From positions 1,054,001-1,118,000 of the forward strand of contig NW_024468253.1 in the NCBI RefSeq assembly GCF_002104995.1: a stretch of 64,000 bases of DNA, in the 5' to 3' direction. Source of the stretch: Linderina pennispora (taxonomy: Eukaryota > Kickxellomycota > Kickxellomycetes > Kickxellales > Kickxellaceae). Every line of letters starts with the position of its first letter. The stretch's first letter is position 1. Position numbers and translations under genes: made by a program. Shown in pieces: positions 11,785 through 23,719 of this stretch. The notes under the pieces are model-generated. The model saw only the letters and a program-made list of their open reading frames with translations. It was not told where the DNA came from and did no database searches.

Positions 11785-12916
11785 ATGTGGCGACAGTCGA
11801 GCCCTCGTAATGACGAAAACATGAGCTTCGCTGGTGGGTCCTCATCGCCTGCTGAAAGGCCCGTTTACGTATCTGTGGTTGTAATCAATCTTTTGAATAT
11901 CCCAGCAATCATTTACGCGCTCTGGAACCGGAAATACTTGCCGATTAAAGTGAAAAAACGTGTGGGTCACAGCTGTTATTGGGTTTGGCTGCTGCATCTT
12001 CAACATCAGCTATGGAGCAGTTTCTGGAATGGCAGGATACGAGGGTATCTTTTCACATTGCAAACTGTGGTCGGCTTGGATGATGTTAGCATTGGGACTC
12101 GGTGTCATGCTACCAGCAATGGTTCTTCGTCTCATACTGTATTACCGTGTCTTCATCTTGAAATCGTCTGGCACCGGACAAGACAACATTCTGGTTAAGC
12201 ATGCCAGAGTGTACTGGCCGTTCTACATTCTCTGGTCACCTCTATTGTGCGCCTGCATAGTGGCTGAGATCCTTCCAGGAAACCAGACCATAGACTATGT
12301 AGATATAGGAGGAGCACATGTGTGCATGATGGCCCCTGCTATGTCGTACTTCGTCATCAGCTACTACTGTTTCTTGGCCCTTCTCGCTTGTGCACTGTAC
12401 ATCCGCATGCGTTCGGTCGCCAAAGTCTTCAACGAGTTCAAGCTGGGTCTCTGGATTGTCGCCACGTTCCTCATCAACTGCACGCTGGATTTGGCCGTTG
12501 TGTTTACTGGTAGTGCAAAGTTTGCCTGGGGTCGGATCGTGCCAACCATCCTGTACTTGCTCACTTACAACGGGTACTTTTGGCTGATTATCGGGCCGCC
12601 TATTTTTAACCATATCTTCCGGAGAGAGGCGGCACTGAGGGAGATCATAGACATTATGCATGAGGATGGGATTCTTGCCCAGCAGGCCAAGCTTGGGAAC
12701 GTCCACCGGGACCTCTATGGATTGAACACTGCCTCGGTGGCTACTCGGAGACTTTCTAAAGAGGCCAGCAACGTGCCTTTCGACCAATCGGCCCATCTGG
12801 ATAGTATACAGACAGGCAGCTTCCCCTACAGCCAGATACAGACCGACAGCCATACAAGCACGAGCCTCGGATCAATAGCGACAGCCGAGGATAAAGAGCA
12901 CCGGCATATTATTTAA
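11785..12916 (+). pseudogene. GPCR-like seven-transmembrane protein, paralogue 4, frameshifted
   Basis: The first about 57 codons from the ATG at 11785 (MWRQSSPRND) match the start and TM1 of paralogue 3. After the conserved LPIKVK the frame shifts. Paralogue 3 has five A's at this point and this copy has six (11953-11958). Past the extra A the remaining about 318 residues (11960-12916) are intact through all later TM segments, the loop-2 cysteine (VCMMA), FNEFKLGL and the tail. Either this is a recent pseudogene or the sixth A is a sequence error. The break lies inside a 183-base tract otherwise identical to paralogue 3. Confidence 0.8.
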
Positions 12917-13927
12917 TTTTCATACACAATAATCGTGACAAACACCAATTTATGCACTGGTGACACAACCACGCCTTCTTCTGCTTGATTCTGGCAAGCT
13001 TATCACAAAGCACATACACATATTGCGCGCTGGAGTGTGAAACTTGCAGCGGATAATGTTTCAACCACCTTTCTGTATGGTTATCCACAAGCAGTGCTGG
13101 CAGTGTGGGGGAGGAGACAAATATAGATCATTGGGGATGCAGTTGTATGCAGCCAGGTACGTGCAGATTTTTCTCCAAAATTCGTTGTTTTTTCCCAGAA
13201 CGAGGAAGCTTCCCCCCATCTGATGCACCACTGCTTTGTATGCTGTAGCCATTTCATCCTGGATACGTTGTTACGCACTTGAACTCTCGAAGAGTTTGGC
13301 CTCCAGGGCTGATCCACACATCCACCTGCTGCATAAAATCATGGCATGCATACGTGCTGTTTATATGAGCGATCTACTGGCAGTGAGCTCGTTTTATTGT
13401 CGTTGGCAATCCAGCAGTTTGCACCGAGGGCCAGCCCAACAAAAAACAATCGGCCAATGAGCATGCGGCCTGACCCATGGCATACGTCGAAATCTATGTA
13501 TGCAGTGCTCTGTCTGTACATCCATTCTCCCCCGTTGCTTCGTTTCGCATTTTTCACCTCTTAAATGTGCCTAATGCACTTTAGCTCTGGTCCCGGGATG
13601 CAGGATCGGAATACGAAAAAGGTCCGTTAAGGGCAGGGTCTCTTTTGAAAAGGGTATCTGCGTTGCTCCTTTATATTGGAAACTCCGAAGAAAGCCGACT
13701 CCTGGTTATAAGGCGACTGCTCAAACCGAGCGCCGGTTGTGGCCTTTGCTGTTGGTAGTTTGACATAGTATTCCCCGTTTCCGCCTTGTTTCCTGTTTCA
13801 TGATATAGTATAGACTTGCTGTCTCTCCTTCATATTCCTCACCCCCACCTACTTACCTACCCTCCTACCAAAGTACCTTTTATTAGAGTCACTTTTCTGC
13901 TCACAGCCCCGCTAATTGCACACACAA
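12917..13927. other. Spacer between paralogues 4 and 5
   Basis: About 1 kb. The last 150 bases before paralogue 5 are pyrimidine-rich, as in a fungal promoter/leader. No gene is supported. Confidence 0.5.
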
Positions 13928-15061
13928 ATGAGCTCGCTGTTTGTTCGAGACTGGGCCAATGCAGATACTGGCACTGGGCCAGCGCCTTCCCCTGCCGAGA
14001 AGCCAATCTACTATGTGATAGCTGGACTCAGCCTGGCCAATATTCCATTCATCCTATATATCATCGCATTCCGCAACTACTTGCCTATAAAGGTGAAGAA
14101 TGTGTGGGTGACGAGTCTTATCGGTCTGGGTAGCACGTTCTTCAACGTTTCGTACGGCCCAGTTTCCGGCTCCTCCGGGTACAGTGGGATATTTTCAAAC
14201 TGCTATTTCTGGCTCGCCTGGGCATTCCAGCTTTTTGGGCTTGGGATACTGCATTCGGCGCTGTTGCTTCGTCTCATCGTGTACTACCGAGTCTTCATCA
14301 GGCGCACGTCGTTCAGGCGGTCGGGAAACAGGCTGGCCAACTTTTGGCACAAGTACTGGCCGTTCTTTCTGATACTGTTCCCGTATCTGTTCTCCACCAT
14401 CTTATCGCACGCACTCAAGGATAAATTCGCTGTGATAACCATGGAGGTGTTTGGCACAAAAATATGTACGTACACCGAAAGCGTGGCGTATTACCTTATC
14501 GGGTACTACTATATTCTGGTGCTAGTTGGGCTGTTCCTATACCTGAGCATGCGCAAAGTAGCCAAAGCGTTTAATGAGTTCAAGCTTGCGCTGTGGACAG
14601 TGACGACGTTCGCACTCAACGTAATCGTGGAAACAGCGCTGTTGTTTACGGGCAGCAGCATCTATGCGTGGGGCCGACTCCTCCCGACTATTCTGCTCTT
14701 TGTCACCTACCAGACGCACTTTTACTGCATCATCCTTGTGCCGATATACAATCACATATTCCGGCGCGAAGATGCAGTCAAGGAGCTGCTCGATGACATG
14801 CGTCAAGACGGTATTCTGGCCAAAAAGGTGCATATCGGGAACATTCACCGCAACCTGTATAACGTCGACAACACAAACTCATCTTTCCTCGGGAGCGCCA
14901 GACAAGATTCCAAGATGGGGGAGTCGTCAACAGGCAAGATGGAGAGCGTGCCGGGCAGCGGCTTCCAGTACCAGGAGATTCATCCCCCCCACAACGCTAC
15001 AACAGAGAGTCTTGCTGTTGAAGCTCAAGGGGCACATGGCGGCGATAGATTTGTTCTCTAA
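13928..15061 (+). CDS. GPCR-like seven-transmembrane protein, paralogue 5
   Basis: 377 residues from the ATG at 13928 (MSSLFVRDWA); the frame opens a few codons earlier without an ATG. It is the most divergent of the plus-strand copies, but every landmark is present: SPAEKP, NYLPIKVKNVW, a cysteine at NCYFW in TM3, a cysteine in loop 2 (KICTYT), RLIVYYRVF at the end of TM3, KAFNEFKLALW, WGRLLPTILL and YNHIFRRED. The tail contains DDMRQDGILAKK in place of the AQQ form of the others. It probably senses an external cue at the plasma membrane; ligand and G-protein coupling are unknown. Confidence 0.83.
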   Translation: MSSLFVRDWANADTGTGPAPSPAEKPIYYVIAGLSLANIPFILYIIAFRNYLPIKVKNVWVTSLIGLGSTFFNVSYGPVSGSSGYSGIFSNCYFWLAWAFQLFGLGILHSALLLRLIVYYRVFIRRTSFRRSGNRLANFWHKYWPFFLILFPYLFSTILSHALKDKFAVITMEVFGTKICTYTESVAYYLIGYYYILVLVGLFLYLSMRKVAKAFNEFKLALWTVTTFALNVIVETALLFTGSSIYAWGRLLPTILLFVTYQTHFYCIILVPIYNHIFRREDAVKELLDDMRQDGILAKKVHIGNIHRNLYNVDNTNSSFLGSARQDSKMGESSTGKMESVPGSGFQYQEIHPPHNATTESLAVEAQGAHGGDRFVL

Positions 15062-15858
15062 GCTATCTAGTTCACCTCACCTATCAAACAACCATCTGTG
15101 CAAAAGTGTATGAAAATAATAATGAGCCAATATTTTGTTCGCGCTTATCCCCCGCATTGGGACGATTTCCAGTGCCTGGAGGAGTGTGTGCTGATCTGTA
15201 CCCTCATGGAAGCATGGGCGAAGATGATGGGGATGGACGTGCTTGTCTTGGAAATCCAGCGTCATCCTGCATAACTAAATGACAGCCTAGCTAGCAACAA
15301 CTCTGCACAAAAGCCTTGTTGGAAAACTGTGTAGTTTCAGGGATAGCAACTCCAGGCGCTTGCCACCAATTCCAAAGCAATAGTTTGAAGTGGAGGCGGC
15401 ATGCTTGCTACAAACACAGGTTTGTACAGGAGCACATGGCGCTACCACAGAGGGCGTAGCGGATAGGCAAATCGCAAGGACTGCAAAGCCCGTTGGCGAA
15501 TAAGTTGGTGACAGTATCATAGCCACACTTCATATATCGCTCTTGCAGCCACACCTAATCACCTTATCGACAGTGATCATCACGACAGGGCCAATAGATG
15601 TGGCAGATATGCACAGGCGCATTATCTAATGCAGGGTAATCTATGTAACTTCCACATCCACATGTCCACATGCTGGGGAGTTGAGTGTCACACGGTTTAT
15701 GTGAAAAAGTAGATTACAGCAGAGCTAAGAGAAAGAAATATAGAGGATATGTCGAGGTGGGATAAGAAGAAAGAAACGCTTGAAACGTGTGTAGGTATAG
15801 ATTTTGGTGGTTGCTTGTGCGAGGAGGGGTGATGCGAATTATCACAGGTTTTTCTATG
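15062..15858. other. Spacer between convergent genes
   Basis: About 0.8 kb between the 3' ends of paralogue 5 and the DUF1636 gene. Nothing supported. Confidence 0.5.
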
Positions 15859-17276
15859 TCACTCGACCAACGTGGTGAACGCTGGCAATGCTGGTGGGAT
15901 ACGGGACAGAATATTGCGCGACAGCCTCGGCGGCCGTGTCTTATTCTTCGTGAATCCCTCGTCGCTCTCAATGTAGTCCTCAGCGAACTGCAGAATCGCC
16001 TGCATATCCTCCGAGTCATCTTCGCGCATAGCGCCAAACTGGTATCCGAATTTGCCAGGCGCCGACATGGCAATGACATTGCCCAGGTGGCACATGGACA
16101 GGCAGTTGACAGGCACAATGCGCAGACGCGACTGTACCGCGTTCGGGCAGTCCAGCGAGCCCTTGGTCTCGTGCGTGTGCGGCGCGGACCCATGGCATGC
16201 GGCCCGTGTCCTAAGCCGCTCGTGCTGGGTATGCAGGGCTTGCAGGTTCTCATACAGCATGCGGCCGGTAGTCTTCTTACGGCCGTCGGTGGACACGCGC
16301 GGCGTCATCGGCATAACCAGGTCCTCAAGGTCCTCGAGCTCCATGCCGTTGCGCGGCTGCAGCTTGCACCGCAGCACGCCGTCCTCGTCGCTGCACACCT
16401 TCTCGCACACCTCATTGGTGCTCCGCCGCTGGCACTTGACGCACACAAACAGATAGTGGTCGCCAGAGGGCCGCCCAATCTGCTTCAGCGAGGCTGTGGG
16501 CGCAGCGACAAATGCCGAGGGGTTAGACACGAAGCCATAGCTGTCGTGCTCGGTTGTCTCGATTTCGACGTGCGCACGCACGCGCCGCGGGGCTGGCGAT
16601 GAAGCCACCGAGGGCGTGGTGGGCGTGGGCGGGATGTAGTCGAAGAGCTGCGGCTTGCCGTTGCGCACCGTCGGCTTAATCTTGGGCGCACTGGGGTTCG
16701 GCAGCGGCTGCAGCCGGCCGGCCTTCTCCAGCTTCTCTGCCTTCGACATGCCGGGCGGACCCACCATAGCCGGCATCACTGTCAGCGGCAGCAGCACACT
16801 GGTCGCATCCACTGAGTCATCTGTCACCGTGTAGTCCGTCGCCCCGCCCGTCTTCAGCTTGTCGAGCGCTGCATCCAGCTGCGAAAATCCCTCGGGCGTG
16901 TTGCACTGCGCGGAGGAGGGCTGTGTGCGTGCGTCCTCCGGGAGGAACACGTGTCGCAGAGCTGTGTCGCTTGCCAGGCTCGCAGCCTCGGCGGGTGGCG
17001 TGCTAGCGCGCGAAAACGCCGTCGAGTCCGATGCATAGGACCTCGTGTCCCGTGCATTATCTGACGCTGCTAGGGCTGAGAGGTGCCGGGCCGTGGTGTC
17101 GTTTTCTATTTGCCAGGCCGAGTCCTCGTCCAGTTTCTTCAGCTGTGTGTAGAGGTATTTTAGCAGCGAGTACCGGCTTTCCCGATCGGATATCGCACAA
17201 GCCCCAGCCACAGCGCACACAAGCCCAGCAAGCCGCAGGACGTTTGTGGAGCTGTCGGGGGCCAGAAAATACCCAT
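15859..17276 (-). CDS. Protein with C-terminal DUF1636 metal-binding domain
   Basis: The open frame covers about 453 residues. The C-terminal third is a DUF1636-like thioredoxin-fold metal-binding domain: a CVKC pair after a short beta strand (HYLFVCVKCQ), then a second pair in NCLSMCHLGNV, followed by an MSAPGKFGYQFG strand and a helix with ILQFAEDYIESDEG. The N-terminal part has one hydrophobic segment (LRLAGLVCAVAGACAI) and then long Ser/Pro/Ala-rich stretches. No ATG opens the frame. The best start is ATG 17276 (MGIFWPP), which is joined only if one C is missing from the CCCCC run at 17257-17261 (minus strand); an upstream exon is the alternative. The four-cysteine pattern suggests an iron-sulphur or other metal site. 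The role is unknown. Confidence 0.7.
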
Positions 17277-18137
17277 GGCTGTCTGCTGTTCAGGGTTGCA
17301 AAAATGACGAATGAGAGGAAGCGAATGCGAGAAAAAAGAAAAAAAAGAGGCGAAGTGGTAAAGAGAGGGGTGGTAGAGTGGTCCGGAAGGAAAGCGAAAA
17401 AATCATAGAGGAAAAAAGCAGGGCATGGGAAATTGGGTGGAGGTTATCTCAACCACGATTTATCTGTTCTCTCTCGCAAACAGTGGGCAAATCGCTGGCC
17501 CCAATAGGATACATGCGTTTCGGATTTGCCCGCCGGGCTGCTGGCGGTGGGAACGAGCTTTACCCGGCACAGCCAGTCTGGCTGTGGGTTTGTCAGATGT
17601 GTCATCCGCCAGCGGCTCAGCACCCTGGCTGTCCAGAGCGCGGTGTCCCTAAAATAAAATCGTTCTAGAAGCCAAAGTATCAAAACAGTTTATCTGTTCG
17701 GCCGCATGGCAAGAGAGAGGAGCAGTAGAATTCTCCGGGCTGGGATGGGCCACATCGCTGGCCCGGACTTTCCAGAGGATAGAGGAGGAAGCGCCGTCGT
17801 GTGGCTTGCTGCGTCCGGCGGCGGGGGGCTTTTTCCCACTGCTGGTTTTACTGCCCTCCACAAAGCAATTTCCCGCTTGCTTATCAGTTCGAGCAGCCGG
17901 TTCCCTCCCCACATGCTGCCTTCCCTCCCAATATTGGGGAATGGGCCACATGTAGATCACTTGGATAATGGTCACAATGAAGAGCGGGCCATTCGCGCAT
18001 TATTGCACATCTTTCGCCACCTCATAACATCGGTTCCACTTGCCAGCAGCCCAGCAGTAAAATGCGTTGGACTTTATATAAAAGGTGAGAAATCTAGTAG
18101 GAACAAAGGAAAAAGAAGGGGTGCGCCTGGCAAACAT
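17277..18137. other. Spacer upstream of the DUF1636 gene
   Basis: About 0.86 kb between the DUF1636 gene start and the PFK 3' end. Open frames here are short and low in protein-like composition. Confidence 0.45.
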
Positions 18138-21100
18138 TTACAACTTGTTCTCAAGCTTGGACAGGCGACGGTGCTGGCCATAGAGGCGCATCAGATCGTC
18201 AGCAGTCAGATCAATAGCGCAAGTCTTGTAGTCGATCGAGCTGCCGCCATTCTCGATATCGACGCCAACACCGGCGAGGATGTCAATGAGCTGGCGGGCA
18301 TGGCCCCACCAGACGTGCTTGGGGATGCGGCGATCAAAGTTGGTGTGCTTGACAAGGTCGAGAATGGGCGTGAACCGGACCTCTGATCCAATAACGCCAA
18401 TGACGGCGGCGGTCTCGGGGCCGGCGCTGAAGACGCTCGGGAAGTACTTGCGCTTGAGCTGGTCGGCGGGCAAGCGGATGTCGTCCTCGTTGGGGACCTC
18501 CATGCCGAGCCAACACTTCTCCTGCAGCCAGTTGATCGAGTCGACGGCCATGGTGTTGGCGCGGCAGCGGTCCATGGGCGACGGCGTGCCACCCTGCTGC
18601 AGATGGCCCAGGACGGAGGTGCGAGCGCCGTAGAAGCCGCCGGACTCTGCATCGTAGATCTTGGCAATCATGTCAGTCGAGTATATCTTGGACGCGCGCT
18701 CGTTGCACAGCGTCACGCGGCCCTCAGACTGGCCCAGCTCCTTGATGTAGCGGCGACGCAGGTGAGCAATGTCACGCTGCAGGCGTGTCAGATCAACACC
18801 CTCCTCAGGCGTGTAAACGGTGGTTGAGCCACCCGAGATACCGGCCATGACAGTCAGGAAGCCCGAGTTGCCGCCCTGCACCTCAATGACGAACACGCGG
18901 CGACGGCTGGACGACGCCGACTGCTTGATCATGTCAGTGGCCAGCACAATGACGTTGGAGGCGGTGTCAGAGCCCAGCGAGAACTCGGTTCCCGGAACGT
19001 TGTTGGAGACGGTGGCGGGGATCAGCACCATCGGGATGTTGAAGGCCGGGTACTGGTTGCGGTTGCGCGTCAGCGACAGCACCGCGGTGTATGCCTCGAA
19101 GCCGCCGATCACCATCAGGGCCTGGATGTTGTGCTTCTGCAGCTGGTACGCGACGGCGCCGAGCTGCGGTTCGGGCTGGTCCCGGTTGGTGCCGAGCTTG
19201 GAGCCGCCAGCGATGGTCCACGTGTCGACTGACAGCCAGTCGAGTTCGTGGATCTCGCCACGCATCAGGCCCGGGAAGCCGTTATAAACACCCAGCGGTG
19301 TGTGGCCGCGGTTGATGCACAGACGCACGGCGCTGCGCGTGGCTGTGTTCATACCGCCAGCCGGTGCACCAGCATGGATGATGGCGATGCGCAGACGCTT
19401 GCTCTCAGGCAGCTTCATCTTGGAGTCGGGGTTGTAGTTGGAGATTTCCTTGTACGACTTGAGCTGTTGGCCGAACGCATTCGAGCGCAGCTCCATCGCG
19501 CGCGCAAAGTCCTTGCGACCAATCGACGCAGCGACCTCACCGGTCAGCTGGATCGCCTCCTTGAGCGGCTGCGTCGTGATCTTGTTCTCCAGCATACCGA
19601 TGACCGGCGACGGTGTCTCGGGTGTGGCCCGCAGAATGGCCTCGACAGCCTCGGCGCCCTGCATGGTACCCAGGAACCGGTCAAAGTGTACCGGGGCTCC
19701 TCCACGCTGCACGTGGCCCAGAATCGTGACCCGCGTGTCGTAGCCCAGACGTTGCGCCAGCACGTCCTTAACATACTCGGCCTTGATCGGGTTCAGGTTG
19801 CGGTCGATGGCGCCTTCGGCGACAATCACGAGTGAGGTGCGCTTGCCAGCGTCGCGGCTGGCCTTGAGCGTGTTGCACATAGCTGTCTCCCAGTCGTCGT
19901 TCTTGGGCGGCGCCTCGGGGATGAACAGGTAGTCGGCACCAGTGCTGATGGCTGCGTTGAGCGCCAGCCAGCCGCAGTGCCGGCCCATGACCTCGACTAC
20001 AAAGGCACGCTGGTGGCTGAGGGCCGTGCTGAGGATCGCGTCAACCGACTCGCAAATGCGGGTCAGCGCCGACGACGCGCCAATGGTCATATCAGTCGAT
20101 GCCAGGTCGTTATCAATCGAGCCGACCATACCGACGATCATCAGCGTGCGGTACTTGTCGGCGCTCTCCTTCGAGATCCGGCCGTCCTTCTCCAGGGCCT
20201 CGACATGGCTGGGCCACTCGGCACGCAGCTTGTCGGCACCCGTCAGCGAGCCATCGCCACCGATGACAACCAGGGCATCGATGCCGTTCTTGATCAGGTT
20301 AAGCACACCCGTGCGCCGGCCCTCAAGCTCGCGGAATGCCATGCAGCGGGCAGTCCCGATCAGAGTTCCGCCCAGCGTCAGGAACCCGCTGACGTCGGAC
20401 CACTTGGCCGCCTTGATCTTGTCGCCGCCGTCCACCAGGCCCTGGTATCCCTCGTAGATCAGATACGGGTTGCAGTTGCGTGCAATAGCCATGCGCACCA
20501 CTGCCCGCACACACGGGTTCATGCCCTGCGCGTCGCCACCCGAGGTCAGAATACCAATGTTCTTCTTGGGGCCGGCGGTCGCCGGCTCCAACTTGAACGC
20601 AGGCATGGGCTCGCTGTTCAGGTCCGCAACCACCTCAGGCGAGGGTGGCACCGAGAACGAGTTGTTGTGGGTCATAAAGAACACGTCGTTGCCCAGCGGG
20701 TCGTGAGTGGCAATGCGGTTCGAGTCGGAGGTCGGATCAGGGTGCACCGTGAACTCGACCTGGGCCGCCTTGAGCGTCTCCTGCATCTGCTACTCGAATA
20801 GGAAATCACCAGCAGCAACGTTTTGTTAGTACACGGATGCTCTACTACTTTTGCCTCGGGAACCTGGCTGTTGGCCAGCAGAGTGGCGCCAAACTTTTTT
20901 CTGAATAAAACGCACAAACAAATTGGCCACGCTTCCCCCATCCAAGCGCCTTATTCCCACTCAGCTGATGGGTCACGCTGAGCAAAAAAATAGCACAGAA
21001 TGATTGCTGTCCCTCTGAGGGCACGAGCGCCCAAGACATCTTGTCCCAGAATGCGGGGTCCAGAATCGGCGGGAAATGGGGTGGCCCAGACTGCGCATGA

Positions 21101-21415
21101 GTGAAACTTACCTCCATATCGGGAGTCACCAGAGCGATTCTGATGGCGCTGCTGCCCTGGCACTCGCCGTCGACAGCATGGATGATCCTCAGCGTGAGGT
21201 TGTCGTCAGGCCGCGACGCAAACAGGTGCAGCCACGCCTCGCTCTTGACGTTGGTCGGGTGCGCGATGTCCTTCTTGGGCTTGTCGTGGGTCGTCAGACG
21301 CACTGTCGTGAGCCCAAGCTGGCAGTAAAAGTCAACCGTCTGCTTGAACTGCTCCTCCGTGGTTGCCACAAGGGCGATATGGGAGAAGGCAAGGATCCAA
21401 CTGGGAGCCAAACAT
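18138..21415 (-). CDS. PFK1: ATP-dependent 6-phosphofructokinase (eukaryotic long form), at least two exons
   Basis: Phosphorylates fructose 6-phosphate in glycolysis (cytosol). The main exon (about 20789-18138) encodes two tandem PFK halves. The N-terminal catalytic half has GGDAQGMN, GGDGSL, the SIDND loop and MGRHCGW; the degenerate C-terminal half has AGAPAGGMN and IGGFEAY. An upstream exon (about 21394-21112) encodes the glyoxalase-like N-terminal domain typical of fungal PFK (IALVATTEEQFKQTVDFY). The intron runs from GTAAGT at 21111 to an AG at 20790 or 20787, with TACTAAC at about 20825-20831 (minus strand). Both joins keep phase 0. The expected size of about 980 residues fits yeast subunits (959-987). 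The only nearby ATG (21415, MFGSQLD) is one base out of frame with the exon, so the exact start is unresolved. Confidence 0.93.
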
Positions 21416-22389
21416 GGTTTTCTTACGCGGTAGTTAATAGAAAAGGGAAAGTATAAAAAGGGCAGAGTGAAAAAGTAGAGTAGCGCGAGGGAGGTGGGAG
21501 AGGAGAGAAGGGAGAACCAGAACCAGCCCACTTGCTAATATACTCGATGTTGACGTGTACTACTGCAGCTAGTGTTTTTTGTTGGGAAGTTCCCGGCCAA
21601 ACCGTCCCTGATCCTCCATCACCCAGGCTCAGCCCACTTTGACCATAGGACCACAGGACGGGTTCGACCACCGTTTTTTCCTTGGCTTCTCCGTAAACTG
21701 TTTGGCTTCTCCGTAGGCCGTTCGTCCGGTGGGGGGAGGAGTAAGAACTAGGCCGAGTGTATCCGCGTCTCGCCAGACCAGCGCTCGGTGTCATTACCAC
21801 ACCAGGTGGTTCTCAGGCAGCAAGCACATGTTGCCCATGACGCGCTGGCAGCTCATGTACGTTCCACAGCCTGTAATGCAGCGGTAATTGTCTTTCCTTT
21901 TGCCATGCATTCCCAGATGTCATGACTTGCTGCTCCCCTCCTGAACCGCATGTCCGCACTCGCCTCCTCGCTTCCTTTACCCCCCATCAAAAAGCAACGA
22001 AGCTGATCGCACAAGGAATCCCGGCCCACTGGTGTAACCTCACCTGCCAAAGAAGCAGCCTATGCTGGAAGCGGCGGGGCACCACTCTATGCGGTGCAGC
22101 GCAATTCATGTTTTTTCTTCAACAGTGTGGCCCGGCATGCACTTGCATCGATACGGGCAATCCACCATCTCATCATCTCGCTGACCCGGCGAGCTAAACC
22201 CCAATAGGAGCGCTGTCCAGCCAGTCAGCTAGAATCGGCAGACTGGCAATCGATAGACCACAAAAAGACTCATTTCTTAAAGCTTAAACGTTCGGCAGAA
22301 GCTAAAGTCACCCGATCGTATATCGCTTTTTCGCATCCTTGCTGCTCAGTCCGCCCAACTCGGCCAGCGACCTGGATGCCATCCGACCG
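21416..22389. other. Spacer and PFK promoter
   Basis: About 1 kb upstream of PFK with CT-rich leader sequence on the minus strand. No other gene is supported. Confidence 0.45.
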
Positions 22390-23719
22390 TCACCCAACAC
22401 TGCTTCCGACTCCGAGTTCCTCGACGCGCTCGCCTCGCCGCCCTTGGTCCTTCAGCGGGTGCATCCCAATATCATCAGCGATATTCCGAGGACCTGGCCG
22501 TGCTCTTGCGCGCAGCCGGCTGCCGCTTCTGCCCTGCCCCTGACATCTGATCAACGGATGGCCTCGATGCTGCTGGCTGGAACTGGTGGCTGAACTGCTG
22601 GTTCTGGTGGTGGTAGAACTGGAACAGGCTCTGCTGCTGGTACGCTGCCCGGCTATGCTGCATGAAGCTTTGTATGTCACTGCGCGCCATCTCCGACCCC
22701 GACTCGTCGTCTAGCTGTGACCACGAGGAGCGCAGGTGTGTGCTGGCTGAGATTGGCAGCTTTGCGCGGTGCACTGCTGGTGCTGCTGCTGCCTGTCGAT
22801 TGCTGATGTCCGGGCGCCACTGTGGGGTAATGGTACGAAGCACCTGTGGGCGGGTGCTGGAACGGCGGATACTGGGGCGCAGCCTGCATTGAAAACGCCG
22901 GCGGCCGCATGCCCATGAAGTAGCCAGCGCCTATTGGCATCATTGTGTTGGCCACCATCGGCATGCCCGAGGAAAGATACGGCGGGTAGCCAAAGTACAT
23001 GTGTGTGCTGTGGGTATTGAGCAGCACCAGCATCACGGCCAGACAAGTCCAGCTTGTCCAGGTGACGAAAATGCCAATCCGTGCCTATCCGTAGCAGATC
23101 GCACCCCCTGATAGTGTTCTCCATATCCTCCACCTTAGTCGCTGAAAACAGCGCTGGCATCTGCCTGCCATACCAACAGCCGACACCTGGATGACCAGCG
23201 GCGACCAGATGAGCGCCAGAGCGACTGCTATGCACATCCGCAGACAAGCAATATTCCGCTGCATCCACAGGACAAGTTCCTCGACAGCCATCCATCTCCG
23301 CCACCATGCTAGCCGGTGACGTCGCCGGCTCTTGTTCAGGTCGTGCTGGTTGTCGCGAATTGACCACACGCTATGTCGATGCATGTCGAACGAATGCTGC
23401 TTGTTGCGGTGGGTGGCCACGCCTTCAAACGCATAGCGGTGGAGCCGCGAGCCCAGGAGAAAGAGACCACTGAGATCGCACACGAAAAATACCAAAGTAG
23501 GCAGCAGCGAAACTCCGCCCACAGCCACCTAAAAGCCGAGATAACACCGAGGCGTTGATCGACGACATGGGCATCTGAGACAGCGTACCTAGGTCGTCGT
23601 GCTCTGCTTTGTCAATGTGGCGGATCGCTTTGGCATATCGCTATTGTCTGCAGACTGGTTGACAGCAATGCCACTGCGCCCAGCCCCAAGAACGCAGCAC
23701 CATATCTTGTAACACTCAT
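22390..23719 (-). pseudogene. Multi-pass membrane protein gene with interrupted frame (unrecognised)
   Basis: Several minus-strand frames join into one protein-like product. It starts at ATG 23719 with a signal-like hydrophobic segment (AAFLGLGAVALLST), then an acidic stretch, a strong TM segment near 23500 (LLPTLVFFVCDLSGLFLL), another near 23240 (CIAVALALIWSPLVI), another near 23030 (CLAVMLVLLN), then a Met/Pro/Tyr-rich region and a Gln/His/Ser-rich tail near 22650-22500 (YQQQSLFQFYHHQNQQ). The frames change at about 23665, about 23530 and about 22730, and a TAG lies near 23086. One or more introns are possible. I do not recognise the family. It may be a live gene with sequence errors or a decaying one, and the end coordinate is approximate. 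Confidence 0.45.

Noticed and set aside
15787-16602. 271-codon plus-strand open frame
   Set aside because: Antisense to the DUF1636 gene; composition reflects the GC-rich opposite strand.
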